Part shown: piece by piece, positions 1-12,300 of the stretch
Layout of the letters: each line of letters begins with the position of its first letter
Numbering within the stretch: position 1 is the first letter of the stretch
Assembly (NCBI GenBank): GCA_910589415.1
Contig: OU342631.1
Location: forward strand, 61,904,598 to 61,968,597
From: Malachius bipustulatus
Lineage: Eukaryota > Arthropoda > Insecta > Coleoptera > Melyridae
Direction of reading: 5' to 3'
Length of the DNA stretch: 64,000 bases
Position numbers and translations under genes: made by a program
Notes under the pieces: generated by a model
The model's input: the letters and a program-made list of their open reading frames with translations, nothing else
The model's database searches: none
What the model was told of the DNA's origin: nothing

Positions 1-1437
1 ATAAACAGCTTCCAGAAACCTGTTTTCTAAATAATAAAAACAAAAACTAAGGAAGTAGGTACTTCATTCAAACTCAAACAAACCGGAAAAAATAATCCGA
101 CGACCGCATCTGATGGCCACCGTCAAAAAGTGAAGAAATTATTGAGAAAATGTTTCAAATTCCTCTCTGAAGTGTAAATAAATATACCAGACAGTGAGTC
201 TTGTAATATTAAGATACCTACTTAGGTATATACTGTACACATATTTGAATTTTAAGCAATCCCTTATTATCCCTTACAATCCCAATTATTATTTTTTGCA
301 GTCAATAAAAAGCTGCATTATCTGATTTATGATCCATTACTCTGTGAAGGTTCCTCACAACATCCCGGGCCAGCGATTAGTGTCTCTTGTATTCCTCTCT
401 TTTTTCCTCTTTTTCTGAAAGTAGAATCATCTAGAGTCCCTCGATATATATGTATATCGAGGGACTCTAGAATCATCCATCTTCTACCCTTTTCTACTTC
501 CACTTCTCAAAATTTCAGTTCAGGGGTCTAAAGATTGCATCCAGTGTTACAGACTATCCGACTGCGGGAACCTTTCATTGGATTTTATACGCGTTTAAGA
601 TTATTATACCAGCAGTCTGCCGATTTTTTTTTAAGTTAGAAAATAGATAGAGGAGAGGACTATACCTAAAACGGTTAACCGGTAGTAAGATATCCATTCT
701 ATATTAATTACATATACCTACAGGGTATTCTATAGTTAGAGTGCCAATCTAGCAATAAGTTGTCGCCCTGTGGGCCTTTAGAGTAGGTACATGGCTGAAA
801 TTTTCAGGAATGGGCTAAATACCTAATTCTCGTCAAAAAATCGTCCTGTGCCAAAAGGCACTATTCAAAATTGTCAATTTTTTTCCAAAATGTGATAGTT
901 TATAAATGAAACTTTGTTGTTCCAATTTTTCAAAATGGTATCTGTGATAGTTAAGTTAGAAAAACATCAAAACTGTTTCCGAAAAGCATTGCTAATACCA
1001 TCATCGGAACTTTAAACAGCAATTATTATGTCGCTTCGGTGTACGGCAAAAATAGACTACCAGCTACTTACTGCTTAATCGAGAATTTCTACAGAATGAA
1101 TCTACAATTTGTGTATAAATGTAAGACACAAATAATGTGCTAATTACTAAAGTGAAGTCATCCCTCATTTTAAAATTACTTAAATTAATGATTTTTTTTA
1201 TTATTAAAAAAAAATAACAACTGATTGGCACTTGCCTAGAGACACCGCGTACCTAAGTACCTATCTATATCATTTATCATTTTATAAATACATAATAGTA
1301 AAATAATATTAAAAAAAATAACAAAAATACTAATAAATAAAAGGTAAATAAATAATGACCTTTAATAAATTAATTATGAAAAAATCGGTCAATATTTACA
1401 TCTGGGTATCTTACAGTTTCACTATGGCACCTATAAT
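1..1437. other. AT-rich non-coding stretch
   Basis: No coding exon, RNA gene or long repeat is recognisable here apart from the short perfect hairpin at 431-470. The stretch is AT-rich with scattered TAGGTA/GTACCT words and poly-A/T runs, as in intergenic or intronic insect DNA. If the upstream GCDH exons lie before base 1, this is intron; otherwise it is intergenic. Confidence 0.5.
431..470. repeat. Perfect 40-bp hairpin flanked by a short direct repeat
   Basis: The left arm CTAGAGTCCCTCGATATA (431-448) is exactly complementary to the right arm at 453-470. The hairpin is bracketed by the direct repeat AATCAT (424-430 and 471-476), which looks like a target-site duplication. It could be a minimal fold-back insertion. 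I see no coding or known RNA role. Confidence 0.6.
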
Positions 1438-2211
1438 ACAGGGTGCACCATATATCCTATTCTCTATATTGCTATCTCCTGAACGCTAAGAGATATAGCA
1501 TATAGCGTCGGTTAAATTAGAGAAAAGATGCGCAATTTTGTGGCCATCTCGAATCCGTCAAGACATACAAAATATCTGTGACTGCTCCTGAAATATCCTG
1601 AAAAAAACTGAAAAATCGAGATTTCTTATATTATTTGCCATATCTTTCTGATAATTGGAAATTACTAAATAATTTTTTGTAGGCTTACAGAAGTCGTCAA
1701 GAGCTATACCCATCTGTCAGTATAAAAATGTTCAAGGCCGACTAGATCCAAGAGTTTTCACAGTCAACTTTCGTTTTTCTTATGGCCGCCATATTATTTT
1801 TTTATGTCATTCGATATAAAAAAATAATGGAAACAACAAATTAATAAACATAAAAAAAAAATTCTATGAAGACTATGAAAATTCTGAGATCTAGTCGACT
1901 TTGAAAATTTTTTAAATGCCAGATGGGTAGCTCTTGCCGACTTATGTAAGCCCACAAAAAATTATTCATTAATCTCCAATAATAAAAAGATATGGAAAAA
2001 ATAAGAAACCTCGATTTTTCAGTTTTTTCAGGATATTTCAGGAACGGTCACAGATATCTTGTATGTCTCGACGGAATCGAGATGGCCACAAGATTGCGCT
2101 CCTTTGGACTTGTTTAACCGACCCTGTATCTGTTAGCGTTAGGAGATAGCAATATGTATAGAGAAGGATACATGGTGCACCCTGTAGAGAAGGATTTATG
2201 GTGCACCCTAT
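1438..2211. repeat. Fold-back element A (long inverted repeat, ~350-bp arms)
   Basis: The left arm starts ACAGGGTGCACCAT (1438) and runs to about 1790. The right arm runs from about 1862 and ends ATGGTGCACCCTGT (2172-2185). The arms are imperfect reverse complements over most of their length, including the word ATGGCCGCCAT near the loop and the segment around CTGAAATATCCTGAAAAA. The loop is about 70 bp. A short extra copy of the outer end (ATGGTGCACCCTAT) follows at 2198-2211. No transposase is encoded, so this is best described as a non-autonomous fold-back or MITE-type element. Related copies are at 3421-3790 and 5309-6186. Confidence 0.8.
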
Positions 2212-2471
2212 ATAGGGGTAGAGGACGTATCTATACCTATAGTAACACTAGGAAGGTATTCATTTGCTTAGCAGATTCATGATTAGCAAAAAAAATGGCA
2301 CTAAAAATCGCAGTAGGGAGTCCGGTCCTGGTTAGCCGGCGTATAAACATGCACCAGACCAGAGAGGTGATGAATACGTCAAGCCGGATATAAGCTTTCT
2401 CATATCGTATCCAGATTAAAGGGGCTGATGTTACGCTTTTTGGAATGAAAATGCAAAATAAATTAAATTCA

Positions 2472-4072
2472 AAATAATAATCGTGCTACTATTGAAGAAA
2501 AATGAAATGAAGAAAAAAATAGCAATGCGACCGTAGTGTCAAAGAGGCCATAGTTGTGACCTTAATATTAGTTTGCAATGGCTGTTTTTAGCTCTTACCC
2601 ACCCAGCACCCCTATTTCGCTCCTCGGTCCCGAAAAAATTGATGAAACTTAGAATACGTAGATGTAAATATTTACCCAATTTAATTCACTAACAACACTT
2701 GGGCTTTACCACAGCCATACGATATTTATTTATATATTTATTTTATTGGAGAAAAATCTCATATAATAAGATTTTTTGATTTTTTATGAAATTTTGGTAC
2801 ATTTTTTACTTTACTGACTGGACTACATATTGTGTATTTCACAAAAAGATTTTAATATATTATAAAACAAGATGATTCAGTGGTTAAGTACCATAAAATG
2901 AGACGGGTGTGAAGACATAAGATTTTATTCAGCAACGGTTTTACTTGCGTTTATTTTACTGCCGACCAGATAGGGATTTATGTTCAGAAATCATAATTTA
3001 GGAACAAACGAGTAAGTAGCAAACAAAAGAATCAGTCAGTTCCAGTCTTCCAGTTCACTCTTCAATTTCTAGGTGGTAGGTAAAGTATGTGTATTCTTTT
3101 ACTAGTATCACAAAACTGTTGGTCTGCTGGAGAACTAACCAGCTGGCATGCTGGTCTAAGAGGGCAAAAAATGTCAATATAGCAAGCAGCCCGCGGTAGG
3201 TACTTATTCCGTGTTATGAAATTATTGTAAAAACAAAAAATTTAAACAATCAACGTACGTTATTATGCTCTGATCAAAATAAAATTCATGACATTAAAAG
3301 TACTTACCTATATTTTGATCATTGCATGTTAGCATGTTACCTATTATAGGACCTACCTAAACCTATACAATAATGTGTCCAGTTGTAAGTGGCAGTACTA
3401 CATGGGGATCTTGGAAACGGCAAGAGATACAGACTCGGTTAAATTAGAGAAAAGCTGCACAATTTAATGCTTAATGAGAATCTGAATTTTTTCTTTGAAT
3501 ATTTTCAGTCGTTGCTGAAATATCCTGAAAAACCTGAACAATCAAAATTTCTTTTTTTAGCCATATCTTTTTTATTATTGGAAATTAATTAATTATTTTT
3601 TGTAGACTTACATTAGTCGTCAAAAGCTATCCCTTTCACATTATAAAAATTTTCAAAGCCGACTAAATTCCAGAGTTTTCATAGCCTACTTTTGTTTTTC
3701 TTATGGCCGCCATATTGATTTTTTCATGTCGTTCGGTATAAGATAAAAATCAAGGAAACAAAAATTAATAACATTCAAAAAAAATTTTATATTAATAATA
3801 ATAATTACATATTTTTAATTATATTCTTTTTTCGAAAAAAACCTTTTGTAAATAATATTTACATCCACGTATCCTGAGTTCCATCAATTTTTTCTGGATC
3901 AAGGAGCGAAATAGGGGTGCTGGGTGGGTAAGAAGCTAAAAACAGTTATTGCAATCTAATATTAAGGTCACTAACTAAGGCATCTGTGGCACTACGGTCG
4001 CATTGCTATTTTTTTCTTCACTTTCAGGGCAAGGAATATCTTCGAAATTAACAGTAGCACGATTATTATTTA
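2472..4072. mobile_element. TIR element ~1.6 kb with ~200-bp terminal inverted repeats
   Basis: The left terminus AATAATAATCGTGCTACT (about 2473) is matched in inverted form at the right terminus near 4053-4072. The homology continues inward about 200 bp on each side (2472-2675 and 3846-4072), including the inverted block CCCAGCACCCCTATTTCGCT (near 2603 and 3910). There is no transposase ORF, so it is non-autonomous. A half copy of fold-back family A sits inside it at 3421-3790. Confidence 0.7.
3421..3790 (+). repeat. Half copy of fold-back family A
   Basis: This segment is collinear with the left arm of the 1438-2211 element. It shares GGTTAAATTAGAGAAAAG, GAAATATCCTGAAAAA, the GTCGTCAAAAGCTAT region and TTATGGCCGCCATATT, with moderate divergence. 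No opposing arm follows, so only half of the palindrome was inserted or retained. It lies inside the 2472-4072 TIR element and is therefore the younger of the two. Confidence 0.65.
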
Positions 4073-5308
4073 GTGCTATTGAAATGCCATCATTAAATCA
4101 TTTATACATTTTCTTATAAAAGAAAAGTTTATTAAATTTTTTACAAATGTTTTTTCTTCATCTAAAATCAATTAAAATCAATGAATATCTGTAATCAGAA
4201 GTAATAATACTTAATACGAGTATGTAATCAAAAGTATAAATTATCTGAAATATCAGACCAAAAAAATCTAATTTCATTTTGGAGCTAAATTTGTTCGTCT
4301 AGGTTTATAGCGCGCTTAGAAAAGTAACTTATAAAAACAATAGGTACATAAATAGTTTAGAAAGGGTTTGTGCATAATATTATAGAATTTTATCATGTAT
4401 TTTTAAGAATTTTGAAAGTTTCATAGGTTTTTTTTATATTCACCTACCCACCCACCAAACTTATAAATCACAGTACCTAACTACAATATTATAAGTTTTA
4501 AAATCATGATCAATGAAAATATAGGTAGGTACATAAGTACCTAACTGATTATCACCAAATTATAATTATTAATTTGTGATCGTTTAAAGTTAAAGACTGC
4601 AGTCAGTAAGGTAGGTATGGTATGGCATGCACCTATTTAATAGTAACTGTATTTTGTAACTTTGTTTTTTGATTTAACTTACGAGTACCTACCTAAACAT
4701 TACTTGAGTTATTTTCGTTTATTTCCTGTTATTTTGATTTTGTTTCCTAGGTAACCTTTTGTATTGGAAGTTGGAACTGTTTTTCTCTGATTGTTGATTG
4801 AAATCAGTTTAGTTGGATTGATTTTTCACAGGGCTGAACTTTTATTTTTTTTAACTTACTCAAAAAATATCGATACAATTTTGTGGAAATTTTCAATTAC
4901 CTTTTGATTTCACAATCAAATATAAAAATCCTAAACAAGTTTACCGCCAACAGAAGCGCTTTAATTTAAATGAAAAATTTTGTCGATTTCGTCGAACTAG
5001 TTGAGTAGTTTCAAATATGTAAAACTTTTAAAATGCAATTTTTCTGAATCTTCAATTTTTGAATTTTTTGTAATTCTAAAAGTCCTGTCCTGCAAAAAAA
5101 GTCGTAAATGTACATTTCATGTTAGGAGTAGTCTAAACATGATACATATAAGTGGTAGCTGGTTTTACGCAAAAATAAAACAACACATTTTCTTTCTCAT
5201 TTCGCTCCACTAGTTGGAAAAACCGGACTTTATTCAATTTAATTATACGAGGTTCATTAACTGGGTATTCGTGACTCGCTACGTGGACATCGGAAATAGT
5301 AAAAAAAA
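4073..5308. other. AT-rich stretch without recognised features
   Basis: I see only simple AT-rich sequence with GGTAGGTA/TACCTACC words. The short ORF at 5001-5213 has no recognisable domain and a composition typical of chance AT-rich reading frames. Confidence 0.5.
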
Positions 5309-6186
5309 ACAGGGTCTGTTAAATTTCAAAAAATGTGGACAATTTTAAATATTGAGAAGTATTGAGAATCTGAAAAAAAATAGGATAATAATAGGATGCT
5401 GCTGAAATATCGTGATAAAAAAACAAAAATCGAGATCTTATTTCAGCTAAATCTTTTTAATAAGGTACCATGCACAAAGTAAGAAACCACAAATTAATAA
5501 ACAAAAAAATTTAAAAATTTTAACACACTTTGTTTATTCTGGCTCCTTTATTAAAGTTTATTAATTCAAATGAGAACGAAATATTAAAATTTAAAGAGCA
5601 CCGTTTTTTTGACATGTTGTATCGTAAAGTACATGACATGCATGTAGGTATTGAAAATTTAAAACGACTTCTAAGTTACAATGGGTAGGTACAACATAAG
5701 TTAATATACCTAGGGTGTAATGTTTTTCATATTATTACCTATGGAAATACTTTAAAAATGCACTTTTTGACATTCGGTAAAATTTTATTACGTTATTTTT
5801 AATAAAGAAGATTACATTTTTTCGAATTTATTTGCAATGTGATCAATTTTTGGGTTCCGGGATTTTTTCTATAGCGAATGGCATGAAAAACAATATGGCG
5901 GCCATAAGAAAAACAAAAGTTGACTTTGAAAATCCCAAGATCTAGTCGGCTTTGTAAATTTTTGAAACGTCAAATGTGTGGCTCATTAAGGCTTATGTAA
6001 ACCTACATAAAAAATTTTTTTTCAATAATAAAGAAGATATGACTAAAATAATAAATCTGCATGTTTCAAGTTTTTTTCAGGATATTTCAAGAAATTCTGG
6101 GAATATTGAGAAAAAAAAAATTGCCAAATACTGCGCAACTTTTTTGTAATTTAACCGACTTCGTATCTCTTAGAGTTTCACGCAGT
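5309..6186. repeat. Diverged fold-back family A copy with enlarged centre
   Basis: The left part (about 5309-5475) begins ACAGGGTCTGTTAAATTTC and contains the CTGCTGAAATATCGTG block. The right part (5880-6186) runs from CAATATGGCGGCCATAAG to TTTAACCGACTTCGTATCTC, the inverted counterpart. The centre (about 5476-5880) is unrelated or too diverged to align by eye. Short ORFs over this element on both strands are repeat-derived. Confidence 0.5.
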
Positions 6187-6459
6187 TTTTTTTTCCTCAA
6201 TGGGACAAGTATAATTAAATTAAACGACGACCGGCTTTTCTGAAAGGTCGTATTGTAAAGTAGATGACATAATGTACTATTATTGAAAATTAAAAACGAC
6301 TTCCAAAGTAGGTACAAGACATTAAGTTAACATAGGGTGCATATTTTTACATGCTATTCCCTATGGCAACACTTAAAAAAATGCACTGTATAGTTTGTAC
6401 CTATGTTATTTTTTGTTAGTCACGCAACTGCATGTTTTTGTTTATTTGAATGTTATTTG

Positions 6460-6700
6460 CAGTGCTGATCAACATTTTTAAGTAACAATTTTTGATATTG
6501 TCGAAAATAAAACATTTTACTTATAACAATAAATATAAATAAATAATAAAATAACTATTTTACTCTTTGGTACTATTCGTGTTTTAGGACAAAGCTCGTA
6601 TACGATTGCAAAAATTTTATGTCAGATTATTCCATTTTAGGTTTCAGACCAAGCACAACTTTTTATGAAGAATAACTTTTTTTCCAAAAATGGATAATAA
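6460..6700 (+). repeat. Dispersed repeat, copy 1 (pairs with 19148-19345)
   Basis: This stretch (GCTGATCAAC..., TCGTATAC..ATTGCAAAAA, GTTTC-GACCAAGCA, AAGAATAACTTTTTT) is a diverged direct repeat of 19148-19345. The two copies flank the satellite array at different distances and in the same orientation. Confidence 0.6.
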
Positions 6701-6770
6701 AAAAGTGACCACGAATTGAAATTTTTCGTTTGGCGCGTTATTTCCAAATAAACTTTAATATCAGCTAGGA

Positions 6771-8035
6771 AATTTATTAAAATAGCTATTTATGATATTG
6801 GTGTTAAAAGTGAAGTTTTATTTTGTGAGTGAAAAGGTTTGTGAAATGAGCGAAGCGTAGCGGAGCGAATTTTACAAATTCACGAACATATAATAAAATC
6901 ACTTTTAAGACGAATATCATACAATGGTTTTTGTAAAACTGCTCTATTTTGATAATAAAATAGATGAATTTAGAATGACACAACTTCAAATTGCATTTTA
7001 AAATATTACAGATCAGTACAAGTAGGGTACTATGCATAGAAACCGTTGCCGACGCTATGGTTACTAACAAATAAAGCGTGCATACAAATAAAAGAGATGC
7101 CATAATAATAATTATTATTGATTGCAATTTCTGAACAATTATTATTGTCTTGAATTCTTGACTAGGTACTTATTTTTTTATTAATATGTTTGCCAGTAAT
7201 AAAAAAAATATGAAAAAATCTTACTACCTATAATTTTGTCTGATTTCGTCATGAGAAAATGTAGTTTAAAAAGAGAATGTAAGTAAGTACAGATAAAGTA
7301 GATAGAATTACTTTTAACATGAGTGTTGTAATGTACTTTTAACACTAGTGTTAAAAGTACTTTTAACACGCTTCCATTTAAACAATCACTTTTAACACTG
7401 TCAGCTGTCGTTAAAAGTGATGTATGTGTCTTTTAATGGCAGTTGCACAAAAACATTTTTTTGTGCCATTGAAGCCCATGGAAGCGGGTTAAAAAAATTT
7501 GTAACAGTGTTAAAAATACATTACAACACTCGTGTTAAAAGTAATTCTATCTACTTTATCTGTAGGTACTTACTTACATTCTCTTTTTAAACTACATTTT
7601 CTCATGACGAAATCAGACAAAATTATAGGTAAGTAATAAGATTTTTTCATATTTTTTTATTACTGGCAAACATATTAATAAAAAAATAAGTACCTAGTCA
7701 AGAATTCAAGACAATAATAATTGTTCAGAAATTGCAATCAATAATAATTATTATTATGGCATCTCTTTTATTTGTATGCACGCTTTATTTGTTAGTAACC
7801 ATAGCGTCGGCAACGGTTTCTATGCATAGTACCCTACTTGTACTGATCTGTAATATTTTAAAATGCAATTTGAAGTTGAGTGTCATTCTAAATTCATCAA
7901 TTTTATTATCAAAATAGAGCAGTTTTACAAAAACCATTGTATGATATTCGTCTTAAAAGTGATTTTATTTTGTTCGTGAATTTGTAAAATAAAACTTCAC
8001 TTCTAACATTAATATCATAAATAGCTATTAAATTT
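6771..8035. repeat. 1.26-kb palindrome (arms ~550-600 bp)
   Basis: The left arm (about 6771-7365) and right arm (about 7510-8035) are close reverse complements. A visible sign is that the same small reading frame, beginning MQSIIIIIMASLLFV, occurs on the - strand at 7127 and on the + strand at 7732. The arms differ mainly by a block of about 50 bp near 6830-6880 (GAGCGAAGCGTAGCGGAGCG) found only on the left. The centre (7325-7510) contains smaller palindromes of GTGTTAAAAGTA. No transposase is seen. A fold-back transposon or a recent inverted duplication would both fit. Confidence 0.85.
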
Positions 8036-8989
8036 GTTTTACCGCCGCATATGTTTCATCAATGAACTATGAATTATCAGCCGCGCTTCTTAGTTTTTTG
8101 TCGTTTCAATTGACTTTGTATAAACTCTACTTTAAAAGTTACCAAGTTTTTTTTGTGAACATAAAATCGCAACTTTCAAACATTAAGATGGTCTTTGATT
8201 GACTATACCACCATCGCAAGTTTCATCTTTTAGTTTTAAAAAGCAAGGTCGCAAGGTATATTTCTTTTAAATAAATTGCTATAATGCAAAAATACAGTCA
8301 GAAAATCTGAACACGATAATGTAAAAAATACGTTGTTCTATTTCAAAAAATTAACCGGGTAAAAATGGGACACCTGTACCTATACCTATAGCTGAAAATA
8401 ATGTTGGCTTATGCATACGTAGGAATTTTAGTTTAAAAGTTCTGTGCTAAAATTGTTAAAATACCAAGAATTTATGAGGTGATCCAAGAATGGTTGATTG
8501 GCTATTATGCGGTTATTATACGAAACGCAGCTCGTAATGCTTGCGCTGGCGACTGTAAACACAGTTGCTCTCGGGTTAAATTATTTTACTGGAGAGGAGA
8601 TTGAAGAGCTCGTGATGCTTATGAATTGATGTAAACATATCATCACTCAATGCACCGTTGCCAATTTTACCGGGACTCGAATAATCGGCTGTGCGTCTAC
8701 AGGCTTCGAAAAATGCTCGACATATACACAATTATATACTAACGTGCGCCGCTCCCTCTGTAGAACGTTTCGTTGAACTATGTCGCGTATGTTTTAGGGT
8801 ACCCCGGTGTCAAAGTGATGCCCTGGGCAAAATTTATCCAACGTTTCCACCGATAGATGGCCATGCTGTACGACGTTTATACACGTTAAAATTTTCGAAG
8901 CCCGAAGTCGGGCTTCACATGGTAGGTCCAGGCTTCGAATACTCAACTGAACATAGCATTTTAGGCTTCGTATGGGCTCTTAATATGTC
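8036..8989. other. Unassigned stretch upstream of the satellite block
   Basis: No supported gene. The 116-aa ORF at 8691-9041 has no family I recognise and runs into the (AT)n microsatellite, so I do not call it. GC content rises around 8560-8900. Confidence 0.4.
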
Positions 8990-9010
8990 TATATATATAT
9001 ATATATATAT
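8990..9010. repeat. (AT)n microsatellite
   Basis: About 21 bp of uninterrupted AT dinucleotide. It lies immediately outside the inverted sequence that brackets the satellite array, and a TATATA-rich tract lies in the mirrored position near 19530-19550. Confidence 0.9.
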
Positions 9011-9012
9011 GT

Positions 9013-9305
9013 GTAGGCATCAGTTTGGGGACCTTTTTTGACATATGTTTTTTTTTTGCTAAAAATAATCTTTGGGGCCTAAATGTTATGAAAACTAAAA
9101 AAAAACTCAAAAAAAACTCAAAAATGTCATATACCCTTTAGTTTGAGGACATCGTATATAAGTATCTAGGCGATAGTTTGGGGACCTTTTTTAACATATG
9201 TTTTATTTTTGTTAAAAATAATCTTTGGAGCCTAAATGTCATGAAAACTAAAAAAAAAAAACTAAAAAAAAAATTTTAAAAAATGTCATACACCGTTTAG
9301 TTTGA
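9013..9305 (+). repeat. Two ~155-bp direct repeats (GTTTGGGGACC family), left border of the satellite
   Basis: Two copies of a block starting (C)AGTTTGGGGACCTTTTTT, at about 9021 and 9174, each followed by ACATATGTTTT..., AAAAATAATCTTTGG, TAAATGT-ATGAAAACTAA and AATGTCATA. The first copy starts with GGCATCAGTTTGGGGACC, and the inverted form of this lies at the far side of the array (19505-19525). Confidence 0.75.
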
Positions 9306-9309
9306 CGAG

Positions 9310-12300
9310 TTAGTCGGAGCGATCGCAAAAATATCACGATGTTTTGCAACAACGCATTATAGAGTTCTTAATTCCACGCCTTAACTTATTCGATGGGTTC
9401 ATATCAATCAAAAAACCACCCCGCGCAGCATGGTATAACCCAAGATAGTAATAATTATTTTTTTGACATTGTCTTTGAGATTGCGAAAATGTAACAAAAA
9501 TTTGGCAACAACGCGTTTCGTTTTGCCTAGTTCCATGCGCTAAGTTATTCGATGGGCCAAAAATGAACCCCGCGCAAATTGAAAATGTCTTTCTTAACCC
9601 TTTCTTCTCATTCGATGACTCCAAATTGATCGAAAATCCGTTCTGCGTGTTACCTTTATCTGAATTGGTGGCGATATTATTAAAATCAATTTTTAAGACA
9701 GAATATAAACTGTGATCGCTGAAATATTATGAAAAATGGCAACATCGCGTTTGAAAATGTATTTTTTCGCACTTTATCTCATTCGATGACTTCAAATTGA
9801 TCAAAAATCCACTTTGCGCTGCATCGTGACTCTGAATCGGCATCAATTTCGAAATAAATTTCTGTGACAGGATCTTCGGCGCGATCGCAAAAATATTTTC
9901 AGTATTGGCAACAGTGCGGTCTTAAATACCTTATTTCATGGCGCGAGTTGCTCGATGACTTCAAATCAACCGAAAATCCACTTTGCGCAGCAACGTGGAT
10001 CTCAATCGGCATCAATTTTAAAATAATTTTCTGTGGCAGAATCATCTGCGCGATCGTAGAAAAATTCAGAATTGGCAACAGTGCGGTCTTAAAAACCTAA
10101 TTTCATGGCGTGAGTTGCTCGGTGACTTCAAATCAACCGAAAATCCACTTTGCGCTGCATCGTGAATCTAAATCGCCATCAATTTTGAAATAATTTTCTG
10201 TGACAGAATCATCTGCGCGATCGTAAAAAAATTCAGAATTGGCAACAGTGTGGTCTTAAATACCTAATTTCATGGCGCGAGTTGCTCGGTGACTTCAAAT
10301 CAACCGAAAATCCACTTTGCGCTGCATCGTGAATCTGAATCGGCATCAATTTTGAAATAATTTTCTGTGACAGGATCTTCGGCGCGATCGCAAAAATATT
10401 AACAGAATTGGCAACAGTGCAGTCTTAAATACCTTATTTCATGGCGCGAGTTGCTCGATGACTTCAAATCAACCGAAAATCCACTTTGCGCAGCAACGTG
10501 GATCTCAATCGGCATCAATTTTAAAATAATTTTCTGTGGCAGAATCATCTGCGCGATCGTAGAAAAATTCAGAATTGGCAACAGTGCGGTCTTAAAAACC
10601 TAATTTCATGGCGTGAGTTGCTCGGTGACTTCAAATCAACCGAAAATCCACTTTGCGCTGCATCGTGAATCTAAATCGCCATCAATTTTGAAATAATTTT
10701 CTGTGACAGATTCATCTGCGCGATCGTAAAAAAATTCAGAATTGGCAACAGTGTGGTCTTAAATACCTAATTTCATGGCGCGAGTTGCTCGGTGACTTCA
10801 AATCAACCGAAAATCCACTTTGCGCTGCATCGTGAATCTGAATCGGCATCAATTTTGAAATAATTTTCTGTGACAGGATCTTCGGCGCGATCGCAAAAAT
10901 ATTAACAGAATTGGCAACAGTGCAGTCTTAAATACCTTATTTCATGGCGCGAGTTGCTCGATGACTTCAAATCAACCGAAAATCCACTTTGCGCAGCATC
11001 GTGGATCTAAATCGGCATCAATTTTTAAATAATTTTCTGTGACAGAATCATCTGCGCGATCGTAAAAAAAATCAGAATTGGCAACAGTGTGGTCTTAAAT
11101 ACCTAATTTCATGGCGCGAGTTGCTCGGTGACTTCAAATCAACCGAAAATCCACTTTGCGCTGCATCGTGAATCTGAATCGCCATCAATTTTGAAATAAT
11201 TTTCTGTGACAGGATCTTCGGCGCGATCGCAAAAATATTAACAGAATTGGCAACAGTGCAGTCTTAAATACCTTATTTCATGGCGCGAGTTGCTCGATGA
11301 CTTCAAATCAACCGAAAATCCACTTTGCGCAGCAACGTGGATCTCAATCGGCATCAATTTTAAAATAATTTTCTGTGGCAGAATCATCTGCGCGATCGTA
11401 AAAAAATTCAGAATTGGCAACAGTGCGGTCTTAAAAACCTAATTTCATGGCGTGAGTTGCTCGGTGACTTCAAATCAACCGAAAATCCACTTTGCGCTGC
11501 ATCGTGAATCTAAATCGCCATCAATTTTGAAATAATTTTCTGTGACAGAATCATCTGCGCGATCGTAAAAAAATTCAGAATTGGCAACAGTGTGGTCTTA
11601 AATACCTAATTTCATGGCGCGAGTTGCTCGGTGACTTCAAATCAACCGAAAATCCACTTTGCGCTGCATCGTGAATCTGAATCGGCATCAATTTTGAAAT
11701 AATTTTCTGTGACAGGATCTTCGGCGCGATCGCAAAAACATTAACAGAATTGGCAACAGTGCGGTCTTAAATACCTAATTTCATGGCGCGAGTTGCTCGA
11801 TTACTTCAAATCAACCGAAAATCCACTTTGCGCAGCATCGTTGATGTAAGTCGGCATCAATTTTTAAATAATTTTCTGTGACAGAATCATCTGCGCGATC
11901 GTAAAAAAATTCAGAATTGGCAACAGTGTGGTCTTAAATAATTATTTCATGGCGCGAGTTGCTCGATGACTTCAAATCAACCGAAAATCCACTTTGCGCT
12001 GCATCGTGAATCTGAATCGGCATCAATTTCGAAATAATTTTCTGTGACAGGATCTTCGGCGCGATCGCAAAAATATTAACAGAATTGGCAACAGCGCGGT
12101 CTTAAATACCTAATCCCAAGGATCAAATTATCCGATGGGTTCAAATCAACCGACAATCCACTTTGCGCTGCATCGTGAATTTGAATCGGCATTAACTTTG
12201 AAATAATTTTCTGTGACAGAATCTTCTACGCGATCGCAAAAATATTTTCAGTCTTGGCAACAGTGCGGTCTTAAATACCTTATTTCATGGCGCGAGTTGC

